Shown here: piece by piece, positions 50,357-58,750 of the stretch
Layout: each line of letters begins with the position of its first letter
Numbering within the stretch: position 1 is the first letter of the stretch
DNA from: Paracidovorax cattleyae
GTDB taxonomy: Bacteria > Pseudomonadota > Gammaproteobacteria > Burkholderiales > Burkholderiaceae_C
DNA: 64,000 nt
NCBI RefSeq assembly: GCF_900104515.1
Contig: NZ_FNJL01000020.1
Location: forward strand, 19,508 to 83,507
Reading direction: 5' to 3'
Program-made: the position numbers and the translations under genes
Notes under the pieces: model-generated
Told to the model about the DNA's origin: nothing
The model's database searches: none
Seen by the model: only the letters and a program-made list of their open reading frames with translations

Positions 50357-51817
50357 ATGATCTCCCGCGAACCGACCATCGAACGCCTGTCCGTTGCCCG
50401 CCAGCTGCTGCTGGAACCCTTCGGGCTGGACGAAACCCACCTGGCGCGCGCGCTGTCGGACATCCGGGCCCACCGGGTGGACGACGCCGACCTCTACTTC
50501 CAGTACACCCGCAGCGAGGGCTGGAGCCTGGAGGAGGGTATCGTCAAGACCGGCTCCTTCAGCATCGACCAGGGCGTGGGCGTGCGGGCCGTAAGCGGCG
50601 AGAAGACGGCGTTCGCCTATTCGGACGACATCTCCGAGGCCTCGCTGCGCGACGCGGCGCACACGGTCCGCTCCATCGCCGCGGCGGCGCAGCAGGGCCG
50701 CGCGAAGGTCGCCACCCGCAAGGTCGCGGCCAGCCGCTCCCTCTATCCCGACCTGGACCCGATCGCCACACTTGACAGCACGGCCAAGGTGGCTCTGCTC
50801 GAAAAGGTGGAGCAGCGCGCCCGCGCCAAGGACACGCGCGTGGCGCAGGTCATGGCCGGCCTGGCGAGTGAGTACGACGTGGTGCTGGTGGCGCGCGCCG
50901 ACGGCACGCTCGCGGCCGACGTGCGCCCGCTGGTGCGGCTGTCCCTGACGGTGATCGCCGAGCAGGGCGGCCGCCGCGAGATGGGCTCCGCCGGCGGCGG
51001 CGGCCGCTTCGGCCTGGCCTACTTCGACGACGAGCAGATCGGCCGCTACGTGGACGAGGCCGTGAACGCAGCCCTGGTCAACCTGGAGGCTCGCCCGGCG
51101 CCCGCCGGCGAGATGACCGTGGTGCTCGGTCCCGGCTGGCCCGGCATCCTGCTGCACGAGGCCATCGGCCACGGCCTGGAGGGTGACTTCAACCGCAAGG
51201 GCTCCAGCGCGTTCAGCGGGCGCATCGGCCAGCGCGTGGCCGCCAAGGGCGTGACGGTGCTCGACGACGGCACCATCGCCGACCGCCGCGGTTCGCTCAA
51301 CGTGGACGACGAAGGCCATGCCAGCCAGCGCAACGTGCTCATCGAGGACGGCATCCTCAAGGGCTACATCCAGGATTCGCTCAACGCCCGCCTGATGGGG
51401 GTGACCCCGACGGGCAACGGCCGCCGTGAAAGCTACGCCCACATCCCCATGCCCCGCATGACCAACACCTACATGCTGGGCGGCGACAAGGACCCGGCCG
51501 AGATCGTGGCCAGCATCCAGCGCGGCCTCTACGCCACCAACTTCGGCGGCGGCCAGGTGGACATCACGAGCGGCAAGTTCGTGTTCTCCGCCAGCGAGGC
51601 CTACTGGGTGGAAAACGGCAAGATCGTCTACCCCGTCAAGGGCGCCACCATCGTCGGCAGCGGCCCGGAATCCCTCAAGCGCGTGAGCTTGATCGGCAAC
51701 GACATGGCGCTCGACAGCGGCGTGGGCACCTGCGGCAAGGAAGGCCAGAGCGTGCCGGTGGGCGTGGGCCAGCCCACGCTGCGCATCGACGGCCTGACCG
51801 TCGGCGGAACGGCCTGA
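50357..51817 (+). CDS. tldD: TldD metalloprotease subunit
   Basis: 486 residues. The zinc motif HEAIGHGLEGD (HEXXXH) is intact, as are the N-terminal AlbD-like region and the C-terminal GVGTCGKEGQSVPVGVGQP. TldD works with TldE (PmbA) to degrade unfolded peptides and process some RiPPs and antitoxins. The partner gene is not in this window. Confidence 0.96.
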   Translation: MISREPTIERLSVARQLLLEPFGLDETHLARALSDIRAHRVDDADLYFQYTRSEGWSLEEGIVKTGSFSIDQGVGVRAVSGEKTAFAYSDDISEASLRDAAHTVRSIAAAAQQGRAKVATRKVAASRSLYPDLDPIATLDSTAKVALLEKVEQRARAKDTRVAQVMAGLASEYDVVLVARADGTLAADVRPLVRLSLTVIAEQGGRREMGSAGGGGRFGLAYFDDEQIGRYVDEAVNAALVNLEARPAPAGEMTVVLGPGWPGILLHEAIGHGLEGDFNRKGSSAFSGRIGQRVAAKGVTVLDDGTIADRRGSLNVDDEGHASQRNVLIEDGILKGYIQDSLNARLMGVTPTGNGRRESYAHIPMPRMTNTYMLGGDKDPAEIVASIQRGLYATNFGGGQVDITSGKFVFSASEAYWVENGKIVYPVKGATIVGSGPESLKRVSLIGNDMALDSGVGTCGKEGQSVPVGVGQPTLRIDGLTVGGTA

Positions 51818-51894
51818 GGCTCGGGCCCTTCCCGGTGCGCACGGCGCGTGCCGGAAACGAACCAGCCCGGCTTGGCGCGGGCCTGGTCGTAGGT

Positions 51895-52322
51895 CTACTT
51901 GCCGGTGCGCGCCACGATGATGTTCACCAGCGCTTCCTTGTCCGCCGCGTTCAGCACCCGCTTGCCGCGCTGCATCACGCCGGCCAGCCAGTCATTCGCA
52001 TCCATGTCGGCGGTCTGCGGGGCCTGTGCCGCGCTGCGAAACAGCTTTTCGAGCTCGGCCTGCAGGCTGCCACGAAACCACCGACGGCGATGGCCGGCAG
52101 TGTCGTCACCCCGGCCCAGACACCCGCGCCCACGCCGAAGCCGCTGAAAGGATTGCGATCGCCCAGGGGGTCGATCGCCGAGGCGCCGATGGCCGTGCCC
52201 AGCACGGACAGCACGAGATAGACGATCAGCGAAAGGACGAGGCCGGCGAAGACTGCGCCCCAGGAGACGGTGGGTGCCCAGGGGCGCTCCTCGTGGATGA
52301 CGAAGGCGGTATGGACGGACAT
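51895..52322 (-). pseudogene. Membrane protein gene with internal deletion and frameshift
   Basis: Read from 52322 the product begins MSVHTAFVIHEERPWAPTV. It has a strong hydrophobic segment (WGAVFAGLVLSLIVYLVLSV) and a Gly-rich second one (AIAVGGFVAA), then turns into Arg/Pro-rich nonsense ending at 51975. From about 52080 downward another frame carries a plausible protein tail: LQAELEKLFRSAAQ, then ADMDANDWLAGVMQRGKRVLNAADKEALVNIIVARTGK and a stop at 51895. The two halves look like the ends of one longer protein joined by a deletion near 52060-52080 that changed the frame. It could still encode a shortened 115-residue protein. Confidence 0.6.
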
Positions 52323-52728
52323 GGCAGCTCCTCAAGCAGGTATGCCCGGTGCCGGGCACCGCGGCGATGGCGACTCGGCGGCCACGCTGTCACCGTGTCG
52401 CACCGTGATCCGCGGCTTCGGCACCGGATGCTGTCGAGCTCAGGAAGGGCCTGTAAGCATTCGCGTCTCCCGATACACTGTGCAACGGCAGGACGGCGCC
52501 GTATGGAAGAGCCGGGCTCCCGCGCGCCCTGGCGCCGCGAGGCGTAGTGCCGTTCCGTTTTCCAGCACGCCCGGGCGCCACAGTCTTGCTACATTGGGTC
52601 CATGTCCCAAGGCTTCTGCCACTTGCGCCCTGCGCACTCCCTTGGCCCCCGCGCATGCGGCGGGGAGGGCGCGGTCGTGGCCGATGCCGGCCCGGCCACG
52701 CAACGCTGACGCATCGCCCTGGTGCCGC
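52323..52728. other. 406-bp region before a hypothetical gene, with possible upstream ORF
   Basis: No established gene. An extended -10-like TGCTACATT ends at 52595 and is followed six bases later by ATG. That ATG opens a 35-codon frame (52602-52709, TGA) which stops 19 bp before the hypothetical gene at 52729. The promoter element is the same as the one before the DAHP-synthase leader peptide (53375-53383). The 35-residue peptide has no unusual codon run, so a regulatory role is only a guess. Confidence 0.3.
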
Positions 52729-53295
52729 ATGGCGACGCATCCCGCCCCGCTTCCCAGCAGCCTGCAGACCTTCGGCGACATCAGCCGCTGGCTGCGCGAG
52801 AGCGTGGCGGACGAGGACTCCCTGCAGTTCCGGGAGGCCGTAACGGCGCTGTCGACGCGGGTCGAGGCGGCGGTGCAGATCCGCCGCGCCCGGCAGGTCG
52901 ATCCGCAGGCCGTGCTCGAGTGCGCCGGCCAGTTGCTGAACGAGGCGCGCGCGCACCAGCTGTTCCTCTCCGGCCTCGGGTCCGCATGGCATGCCCTGTA
53001 CGAATTCGGTGCCTACGAAAGCGCGCTGCGCCAGCTGATCCGCAGCACCGCGGCCTGGCAGGAGGCGCTGCAGCGGCGCAGCCGCAACGAGGCGCAGCGC
53101 TTCCATGCGTTCGAAGGGGATGCCTGGAGGGCCCTGGGCGAGGCCGTGCTCGCCATCGACCTGTACCAGCAGGGCGGCGTGGGCCCGAGCGAGATCCAGG
53201 ACATGCTCGCCAGCAGCCCCATGTCCCCGCCCGCGCACGGCTGGTGGTCGCGCCTCGCGATCTGGCTGGGCCGCCGGCGCGGCGCGGCGCGCTGA
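52729..53295 (+). CDS. Hypothetical protein, helical
   Basis: 188 residues from the ATG at 52729. The protein is almost entirely predicted helix (VADEDSLQFREAVTALSTRVEAAVQ onward), without membrane segment or signal peptide. It ends in a Trp-rich, basic segment (GWWSRLAIWLGRRRG) that could touch membranes. I do not recognise the family. Confidence 0.6.
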   Translation: MATHPAPLPSSLQTFGDISRWLRESVADEDSLQFREAVTALSTRVEAAVQIRRARQVDPQAVLECAGQLLNEARAHQLFLSGLGSAWHALYEFGAYESALRQLIRSTAAWQEALQRRSRNEAQRFHAFEGDAWRALGEAVLAIDLYQQGGVGPSEIQDMLASSPMSPPAHGWWSRLAIWLGRRRGAAR

Positions 53296-53374
53296 GCGGC
53301 ACCGCGCGGCCGCCACCCGTGCATGTCGCCGATGCGCAACGCGCCGCGACGCCCTGCCGCGCCGGGGAAAAGAG

Positions 53375-53390
53375 TGCTACATTGGCTCCC
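53375..53390 (+). promoter_or_regulatory. Extended -10 promoter of the aro leader
   Basis: TGC-TACATT (53375-53383) forms an extended -10, with 7 bp (ggctccc) before the leader-peptide ATG at 53391. No good -35 is present, as is common with extended -10 promoters. The transcript would start at about the ATG. Confidence 0.5.
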
Positions 53391-53450
53391 ATGCTTATTC
53401 GCAGCGCGTTTTACTTTTGGTCCTTTTGGTTCTCTGTCCCTGGCGGATGA
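53391..53450 (+). CDS. Leader peptide of the DAHP-synthase attenuator
   Basis: A 19-residue ORF, MLIRSAFYFWSFWFSVPGG. Codons 7-14 read Phe-Tyr-Phe-Trp-Ser-Phe-Trp-Phe, so seven of eight are aromatic, which chance would hardly give in this GC-rich DNA. It lies 120 bp before the gene for the first enzyme of aromatic amino acid synthesis and just before an intrinsic terminator. Ribosome stalling when charged tRNAs for Phe, Trp or Tyr are scarce would then favour read-through. The coding run is seen directly; the mechanism is inferred from the trp/phe-type attenuators. Confidence 0.85.
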   Translation: MLIRSAFYFWSFWFSVPGG

Positions 53451-53526
53451 GAGGTTAGCGCGCAGCCACCCCTGAAAGCACCTACCCCCCGAAGACCGCC
53501 GAAGCTGAAAAGCCCGGCGGTTTTTT
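53442..53526 (+). terminator. Attenuator terminator upstream of DAHP synthase
   Basis: Stem ACCGCCG (53495-53501) pairs with CGGCGGT (53515-53521) and is followed by TTTTTTG. The terminator's left arm (CCGCC, 53496-53500) can instead pair with GGCGG at 53442-53446, the last codons of the leader peptide. That segment becomes available when the ribosome stalls on the aromatic codons. This gives a simple terminator/antiterminator switch. Confidence 0.8.
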
Positions 53527-53570
53527 GTTTTCCAGCCCCCCTCTTCGAACCACCTCACGAGGAAGCAGCC

Positions 53571-54716
53571 ATGACGGCCCCTGTCCACTCCGCACCCTCC
53601 TCCAGCGATGCCTGGTACCGCCACGTCGAGAAAACCAGCGAGACCGACGACGAACGTATCAAGGACATCACCGTGCTGCCCCCTCCCGAACACCTGATCC
53701 GCTTCTTCCCCATCCGGGGTACCGCGATCGAGACGCTTATCTCGCGCACGCGGCACCGCATCCAGGACATCATGGCCCGCCGCGACGACCGGCTGCTGGT
53801 GGTGATCGGCCCCTGCTCCATCCACGATCCCGCGGCCGCCCTGGAATACGCACGCCGGCTGCAGTCGGTGCGGACGCAGTACGCCGACACCCTCGAGATC
53901 GTGATGCGGGTCTATTTCGAGAAGCCGCGCACCACGGTGGGCTGGAAGGGGCTGATCAACGACCCGTACCTGGACGAGAGCTACCGCATCGACGAGGGCC
54001 TGCGCATCGCGCGCCAGCTGCTCATCGACATCAACCGCATGGGTGTGCCGGCCGGCAGCGAGTTCCTGGACGTGATCTCCCCGCAATACATCGGCGACCT
54101 CATCAGCTGGGGCGCCATCGGCGCGCGCACCACCGAGAGCCAGGTGCACCGCGAGTTGGCCTCGGGCCTGTCGGCGCCCATCGGCTTCAAGAACGGCACG
54201 GACGGCAACATCCGCATCGCCACCGACGCCATCCAGTCAGCGAGCCGGGGCCATCACTTCCTCTCCGTGCACAAGAACGGGCAGGTCGCCATCGTCAACA
54301 CGCACGGCAACCGCGACTGCCACGTCATCCTGCGCGGCGGCAAGGCCCCCAACTACGATGCGGACAGCGTGGCCGCAGCCTGCAGGGACCTCGAGGCCGC
54401 CAAGCTGCCGCCGACCCTCATGGTGGACTGCAGCCATGCCAACAGCAGCAAGCAGCACGAGCGCCAGCGCGACGTCGCGCGCGACATCGCCGGGCAGATC
54501 GCCGGCGGCTCCTGCAGCATCTTCGGCGTGATGGTCGAGAGCCATCTCGTGGCCGGCGCGCAGAAGTTCACGCCGGGCAAGGACGATGCCTGCGCGCTGG
54601 AATACGGCAAGAGCATCACCGATGCCTGCCTCGGATGGGAAGACTCCCTGGGCACGCTGCAGGAGCTGTCGGACGCCGTGCAGGCGCGCCGCGCGGCCTT
54701 CGCCATGGCGGCCTGA
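53571..54716 (+). CDS. 3-Deoxy-7-phosphoheptulonate synthase (class I, AroFGH type)
   Basis: 381 residues. It condenses phosphoenolpyruvate with erythrose-4-phosphate, the first step of the shikimate pathway. Family motifs are VVIGPCSIHDP (metal-binding Cys), KPRTTVGWKGLINDP, GARTTESQ, PIGFKNGTDGN and DCSHANSSK. The leader peptide and terminator ahead of it indicate control by aromatic aminoacyl-tRNA supply. Which amino acid inhibits the enzyme cannot be read here, so no letter is given. Confidence 0.96.
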   Translation: MTAPVHSAPSSSDAWYRHVEKTSETDDERIKDITVLPPPEHLIRFFPIRGTAIETLISRTRHRIQDIMARRDDRLLVVIGPCSIHDPAAALEYARRLQSVRTQYADTLEIVMRVYFEKPRTTVGWKGLINDPYLDESYRIDEGLRIARQLLIDINRMGVPAGSEFLDVISPQYIGDLISWGAIGARTTESQVHRELASGLSAPIGFKNGTDGNIRIATDAIQSASRGHHFLSVHKNGQVAIVNTHGNRDCHVILRGGKAPNYDADSVAAACRDLEAAKLPPTLMVDCSHANSSKQHERQRDVARDIAGQIAGGSCSIFGVMVESHLVAGAQKFTPGKDDACALEYGKSITDACLGWEDSLGTLQELSDAVQARRAAFAMAA

Positions 54717-54839
54717 CCCGCTTCCTGCCGGTCCGCGCGACCCCCGGGTTTACCGGGAGGGCGCGGCGGTTGCACAGGCGCGAGGCCGGCGTGTAAGCTT
54801 TTCGCCATCCCTCCATTCACCGGCACAAAGGCTTTTCCC

Positions 54840-55148
54840 ATGCGCAGCGAAGTCACCGTCCTCCTCGGGCCCGGCCAGGAATTCCGCTTCGACCTCGAAG
54901 GCGAGGCGCCCATGGCCCACGAGATCGCGCGCCGCTGGCTCGACGAGGAGTTCATCCGCCTGGAATGCGAGCCGCTGCGCGCCAGCGGCAAGGTGCTGAC
55001 GGCCGACAAGGTGCTGGTCGTCGCCCAGGCCGCAGGCCCGGCGCTGCTGGCACAGGAGTGGGGCCTCCGGTTCGCCGCGGCGGCGTCCGCGGCGCTGGCC
55101 CGGCCGGTGGTGCGCGTCGATCTGCCGGCGATGGCGATCAGCTACTGA
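54840..55148 (+). CDS. Small conserved-looking hypothetical protein
   Basis: 102 residues, soluble, no signal peptide. It opens with MRSEVTVLLGPGQEFRFDLEGEAP and has an Ala-rich C-terminal helix. I do not recognise it. Its TGA overlaps the mpl stop by 7 bp on the opposite strand. A TAAGCT about 44 bp upstream may be a -10 element. Confidence 0.6.
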   Translation: MRSEVTVLLGPGQEFRFDLEGEAPMAHEIARRWLDEEFIRLECEPLRASGKVLTADKVLVVAQAAGPALLAQEWGLRFAAAASAALARPVVRVDLPAMAISY

Positions 55149-56563
55149 CCGGCGCGCTCCGCCAGGGCGCCCAGCAGCCGGGCGTGGATGCCGCCGAAGC
55201 TGCCATTGCTCATGCAGACCACATGGTCGCCCGGCCGCGCCGCCGCGGCGATCCGTTCCACCAGGGTGGCGATATCGCCCGCCGTGCAGGCCCTGCTCCC
55301 CAGCGGGGCAAGGGCCTCGGCCGCATCCCAGTCCAGTCCCGCCGTATGGCAGAAGGCGAGGTCCGCGGCTTCCAGCGCCCAGGGCAGCTGCGACTTCATC
55401 GTGCCGAGCTTCATCGTGTTGCTGCGGGGCTCGAAGGCCGCAAGGATGCGTGCATCCGGCCCGACACGGCGGCGCAGCCCGTCCAGCGTGGTGCGCAGCG
55501 CCGTGGGATGGTGGGCGAAATCGTCATATACCGCGACGCCGCCGGCCGTGCCGCGCAGTTCCATGCGCCGCTTGACGTTGCGGAATCGGCCCAGCGCCGC
55601 CGCAGCCTCGGCGGGCGCCACGCCCACATGGTCCGCGGCCGCGATCGCCGCCAGCGCGTTGAGCTGGTTGTGCACGCCGCTCAGCGCCCACTCCACGCGG
55701 CCGACGGCCTGGCCGCCGCGCAGCACGTCGAAGGCCTGTGGTTCGCCGCGCGCCATGAAATCGCTCACCGCCGCGCCGAAGCTGGCCACGCCGCTCCAGC
55801 AGCCCTGGTGCAGCACCCGCGCCAGGCTTTCCTCCAGCCCGTTGAACACCACCCGGCCCGAGGGCGGCACCGTGCGCACGAGGTGGTGGAACTGCCGCTC
55901 GATCGCGGCCAGGTCGTCGAAGATGTCGGCGTGGTCGAACTCGAGGTTGTTCAGCACCGCGGTGCGCGGACGGTAGTGGACGAACTTGCTGCGCTTGTCG
56001 AAGAAGGCCGTGTCGTACTCGTCGGCCTCGATCACGAAGAGCGGTGCGCCGCCGGCCGGGCCGTCCTGCGCCACCGGCCGCTGCGCCGCGCCCAGCCGGG
56101 CGGAGACACCGAAATCCAGGGGAACGCCCCCGACCAGGAAGCCGGGCTGCAGGCCCGCGCATTCGAGGACCCAGGCCAGCATGGAGGTGGTCGTGGTCTT
56201 GCCGTGCGTGCCCGCCACCGCCAGCACGTGGCGCCCCTGCAGCACGTGCTCGGCCAGCCACTGCGGGCCGCTCGTATAGGGGGCGCCCGCGTCCAGGATG
56301 GCTTCCATCAGCGGGAACTTGGGGCTGCCGTCGGGAAGCCGCGCGCGGCTCACGACGTTGCCCACCACGAACATGTCCGGTACCAGGTCCAGCTGTTCGG
56401 CGCCATAACCCTCGATCAGTTCGATGCCCAGCGCGCGCAGCTGGTCGCTCATCGGCGGATACACCCCGGCATCGCAGCCCGTGACCTTGTGGCCCGCCTC
56501 CCGCGCCAGCGCGGCCAGGCCTCCCATGAACGTTCCGCAAATGCCCAGAATGTGAATATGCAT
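55142..56563 (-). CDS. mpl: Murein-tripeptide recycling ligase Mpl
   Basis: 473 residues from the ATG at 56563 (MHIHILGICGTFMGGLA). It joins recycled L-Ala-D-Glu-meso-DAP to UDP-MurNAc. The P-loop GTHGKTTTT has K122; IEADEYDTAFFDKRSKF and YDDFAHHPTA distinguish Mpl from MurC (20854). On the minus strand TAGAAT (56577-56572) sits eight bases before the start. Confidence 0.95.
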   Translation of the reverse strand: MHIHILGICGTFMGGLAALAREAGHKVTGCDAGVYPPMSDQLRALGIELIEGYGAEQLDLVPDMFVVGNVVSRARLPDGSPKFPLMEAILDAGAPYTSGPQWLAEHVLQGRHVLAVAGTHGKTTTTSMLAWVLECAGLQPGFLVGGVPLDFGVSARLGAAQRPVAQDGPAGGAPLFVIEADEYDTAFFDKRSKFVHYRPRTAVLNNLEFDHADIFDDLAAIERQFHHLVRTVPPSGRVVFNGLEESLARVLHQGCWSGVASFGAAVSDFMARGEPQAFDVLRGGQAVGRVEWALSGVHNQLNALAAIAAADHVGVAPAEAAAALGRFRNVKRRMELRGTAGGVAVYDDFAHHPTALRTTLDGLRRRVGPDARILAAFEPRSNTMKLGTMKSQLPWALEAADLAFCHTAGLDWDAAEALAPLGSRACTAGDIATLVERIAAAARPGDHVVCMSNGSFGGIHARLLGALAERAGQ

Positions 56564-56752
56564 GGGCGGCGATTCTAAGGTTCGGCCACCATGCTCCGGC
56601 AGGCGGGTCATCGATGCTATATATTCAATAGCGTTTGACGGGCACTGAGAGGGCTCCGTGTCAATACCCCGCGCCAGGCGGGCGCATTGCGTCCCCCGTC
56701 GCCCCACCATCGGGCCACAATGCGGGTATTCCCTCCCGACCGAGATGCCGCC

Positions 56753-57355
56753 ATGTCCAACGCCCTCGCCACCGAGATCGCCAATGCCGCAGCCCGTTTC
56801 GTCGTCGAGGAGGGGCTCGAATGGGGCCCGGCCAAGCGCCGGGCCGTCCGGCAGCTGGGCCTGCCCGCCCGCACCGCGCTGCCCGACAACGACCTCGTGG
56901 AAGACGCCGTGCGCGAGTACATCGGCCTCTTTTGCGCGGACACCCAGCCGGCCGAGCTGCGTGCGCTGCGCGAGCTGGCCCTGGTCTGGATGGAGCGCAT
57001 GGCGGAATTCCGCCCGCACCTGGGCGGGGCGGTCTGGTACGGCACGGCCACCCGGCTGTCGGACATCTACCTGCAGCTCTTCTGCGACGACTGCAAGTCC
57101 GCGGAGATCGCCCTGATCGACCACCACGTGGATTACGAACCCCGCACGGTCACGGGCTTCCATGGCGAGTCGGTGGAGGCGCTCAGCCTCTCCAGCCTGG
57201 CCCCCGGCCTGGGCGAGACCGTCGGCGTGCACCTGCTTGTCTATGATCTGGACGACCTGCGCGGCGCATTGCGCCCCGATGCGCGCGGGCGCGTGCCCCG
57301 GGGCGATGCCCGGGCCGTGCGCAGGCTGCTGGACAACGAGGACACTTCCGAATGA
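56753..57355 (+). CDS. Uncharacterised protein
   Basis: 200 residues from the ATG at 56753. It begins MSNALATEIANAAARFVVEEG and contains an alpha-helical front half, then a mixed region with FCDDCKSAEIALIDH and SLAPGLGETVGVHLLVYD. No catalytic motif is recognised. Its stop overlaps the start of the thioredoxin-like gene by 4 bp, so the two are translationally coupled. Many Burkholderiales appear to carry a similar protein, but I cannot name a function. Confidence 0.7.
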   Translation: MSNALATEIANAAARFVVEEGLEWGPAKRRAVRQLGLPARTALPDNDLVEDAVREYIGLFCADTQPAELRALRELALVWMERMAEFRPHLGGAVWYGTATRLSDIYLQLFCDDCKSAEIALIDHHVDYEPRTVTGFHGESVEALSLSSLAPGLGETVGVHLLVYDLDDLRGALRPDARGRVPRGDARAVRRLLDNEDTSE

Positions 57356-57936
57356 CCGATCCCATCCCGGCGGCCCCGGCCGTTGCTTCCGATGCCGCCC
57401 CGGCAAGCCGGCCGCGGCGCCATGCCCTGTATGCCGCCGCTGCGGCCGTGGCCGCAGCGGGCGGCGCCGGCCTGGCATGGTGGCGCTTGCAGCCGCACGC
57501 CACGGTGTCGGGGGCCGAGGCCGCCCTCTGGGGCATGCGCTTCGACGCACCGCAGTCCGGAGGCGCGGCGCTGGACATGCAGGCTTTCCGCGGCCGGCCG
57601 CTCGTGGTGAATTTCTGGGCAACCTGGTGCCCGCCGTGCGTGGAGGAGCTGCCCATGCTCAACACCTTCTACCGCGCGCAGCGCGACAAGGGATGGCAGG
57701 TGGTCGGGCTCGCGATCGACCAGCCGTCGGCGGTGCGCCAGTTCCTGGCCCGGGTGCCACTCGACTTTCCCGTCGGCCTCGCGGGCCTGCAGGGCACCGA
57801 CCTCGGCCGCAGCCTCGGCAACCTGGCTGGCGGGCTTCCGTTCACCGTCCTGTTGGGAGCAGATGGCACCATCATGCACCGTAAAATGGGACAGATCACG
57901 GCCGATGACCTCCGCCAGTGGGCTACGCTGGGGTGA
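57352..57936 (+). CDS. TlpA/ResA-like membrane-anchored thioredoxin
   Basis: 194 residues. A basic stretch and an Ala-rich helix (about 24-44) anchor it, with the thioredoxin domain in the periplasm. The active site WCPPC (C93, C96) lies in the TlpA context NFWATWCPPCVEELPML. It likely reduces disulphides in the periplasm, for example during cytochrome c maturation or oxidative stress. It is coupled to the preceding gene. Confidence 0.88.
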   Translation: MTDPIPAAPAVASDAAPASRPRRHALYAAAAAVAAAGGAGLAWWRLQPHATVSGAEAALWGMRFDAPQSGGAALDMQAFRGRPLVVNFWATWCPPCVEELPMLNTFYRAQRDKGWQVVGLAIDQPSAVRQFLARVPLDFPVGLAGLQGTDLGRSLGNLAGGLPFTVLLGADGTIMHRKMGQITADDLRQWATLG

Positions 57937-58045
57937 TTTCAGTGCAACCCATTCGTAGATGATGGAATTTGCGCTCGGATAGGGGTCGAAACGGTCAAAT
58001 TGGGGTAAATTCGCGCCCTATTTCGTTTTAGGCGTTGGAGTCCCC

Positions 58046-58486
58046 ATGGATTTGCGAAAACTCAAGACCTTGATTGACCTCGTGTCCGAGTCGAACGTTT
58101 CGGAGCTCGAGATTACCGAGGCGGAAGGCAAGGTCCGCATCGTCAAGAGCGGCGGCGCTGTCGTCCAGCAATTCGTGGCAGCCCCGGCTCCGGCCCCCGT
58201 CGCGGCTCCCGCTGCCGCACCGGCGCCCGTCGCCGAGCTGCCCGCGCCCGCCGGCCACATCGTCAAGTCGCCCATGGTGGGCACGTTCTACCGCGCCTCC
58301 AGCCCTGGTGCCAAGGCATTCGTCGAGGTGGGCAGCCAGGTCAAGGAAGGCGACACCATCTGCATCATCGAGGCGATGAAGATCCTCAACGAGATCGAGG
58401 CCGACAAGTCCGGCACGGTCACGCGCATCCTCGGCGAGAACGGCCAGGCAGTGGAATACGGGCAACCGCTGTTCGTCATCGAGTAA
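58046..58486 (+). CDS. accB: Biotin carboxyl carrier protein AccB
   Basis: 146 residues. The N-terminal dimer region is followed by an Ala/Pro-rich linker (about 45-70) and the biotinyl domain. The biotinylation site is EAMKILNE with K112. Part of acetyl-CoA carboxylase, which starts fatty-acid synthesis. A TAAATT at 58006-58011 may be the -10 of the accBC promoter. accC follows after an unusual 264-bp spacer with tandem repeats. Confidence 0.96.
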   Translation: MDLRKLKTLIDLVSESNVSELEITEAEGKVRIVKSGGAVVQQFVAAPAPAPVAAPAAAPAPVAELPAPAGHIVKSPMVGTFYRASSPGAKAFVEVGSQVKEGDTICIIEAMKILNEIEADKSGTVTRILGENGQAVEYGQPLFVIE

Positions 58487-58534
58487 GCCTCGCTGCTTGC
58501 CGCAGACGCAGAACTGCAGCGAACCAGGAAATTC

Positions 58535-58627
58535 ATGTTCAAAAAGATCCTTGTCGCCAATCGCGGCGTGCTTGCCGCAGGCAAGGCGAAGCAAAGCGCC
58601 CAGGCACGCGCCAGCGTGCGGCGATGA
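58535..58627 (+). CDS. Mini-ORF 1: copy of the accC start fused to palindromic segment
   Basis: A 30-codon frame whose first 11 codons ([11 protein letters not shown]) are base-for-base the start of accC. It continues VLAAGKAKQSAQARASVRR and stops at TGA 58625-58627. Upstream (aaccaggaaattc) looks like an original accC ribosome-binding site. The 15 bp after the stop lead straight to the next ATG, so reinitiation could occur. Whether a peptide is made is unknown. Confidence 0.55.
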   Translation: MFKKILVANRGVLAAGKAKQSAQARASVRR

Positions 58628-58642
58628 GCCGCGAGAAAGCCT

Positions 58643-58735
58643 ATGTTCAAAAAGATCCTTGTCGCCAATCGCGGCGTTCTTGCCACAGGCAAGGCGAAGC
58701 AAAGCGCCCAGGCACGCGCCAGCGTGCGGCGATGA
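58643..58735 (+). CDS. Mini-ORF 2: second copy of the accC start fused to palindromic segment
   Basis: Same organisation as mini-ORF 1, with one amino-acid change (VLATG instead of VLAAG) caused by one of the two base differences. Its TGA is 15 bp before the true accC ATG. The spacer contains gagaaag, a possible Shine-Dalgarno sequence used by the next frame. Confidence 0.55.
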   Translation: MFKKILVANRGVLATGKAKQSAQARASVRR

Positions 58736-58750
58736 GCCGCGAGAAAGCCT

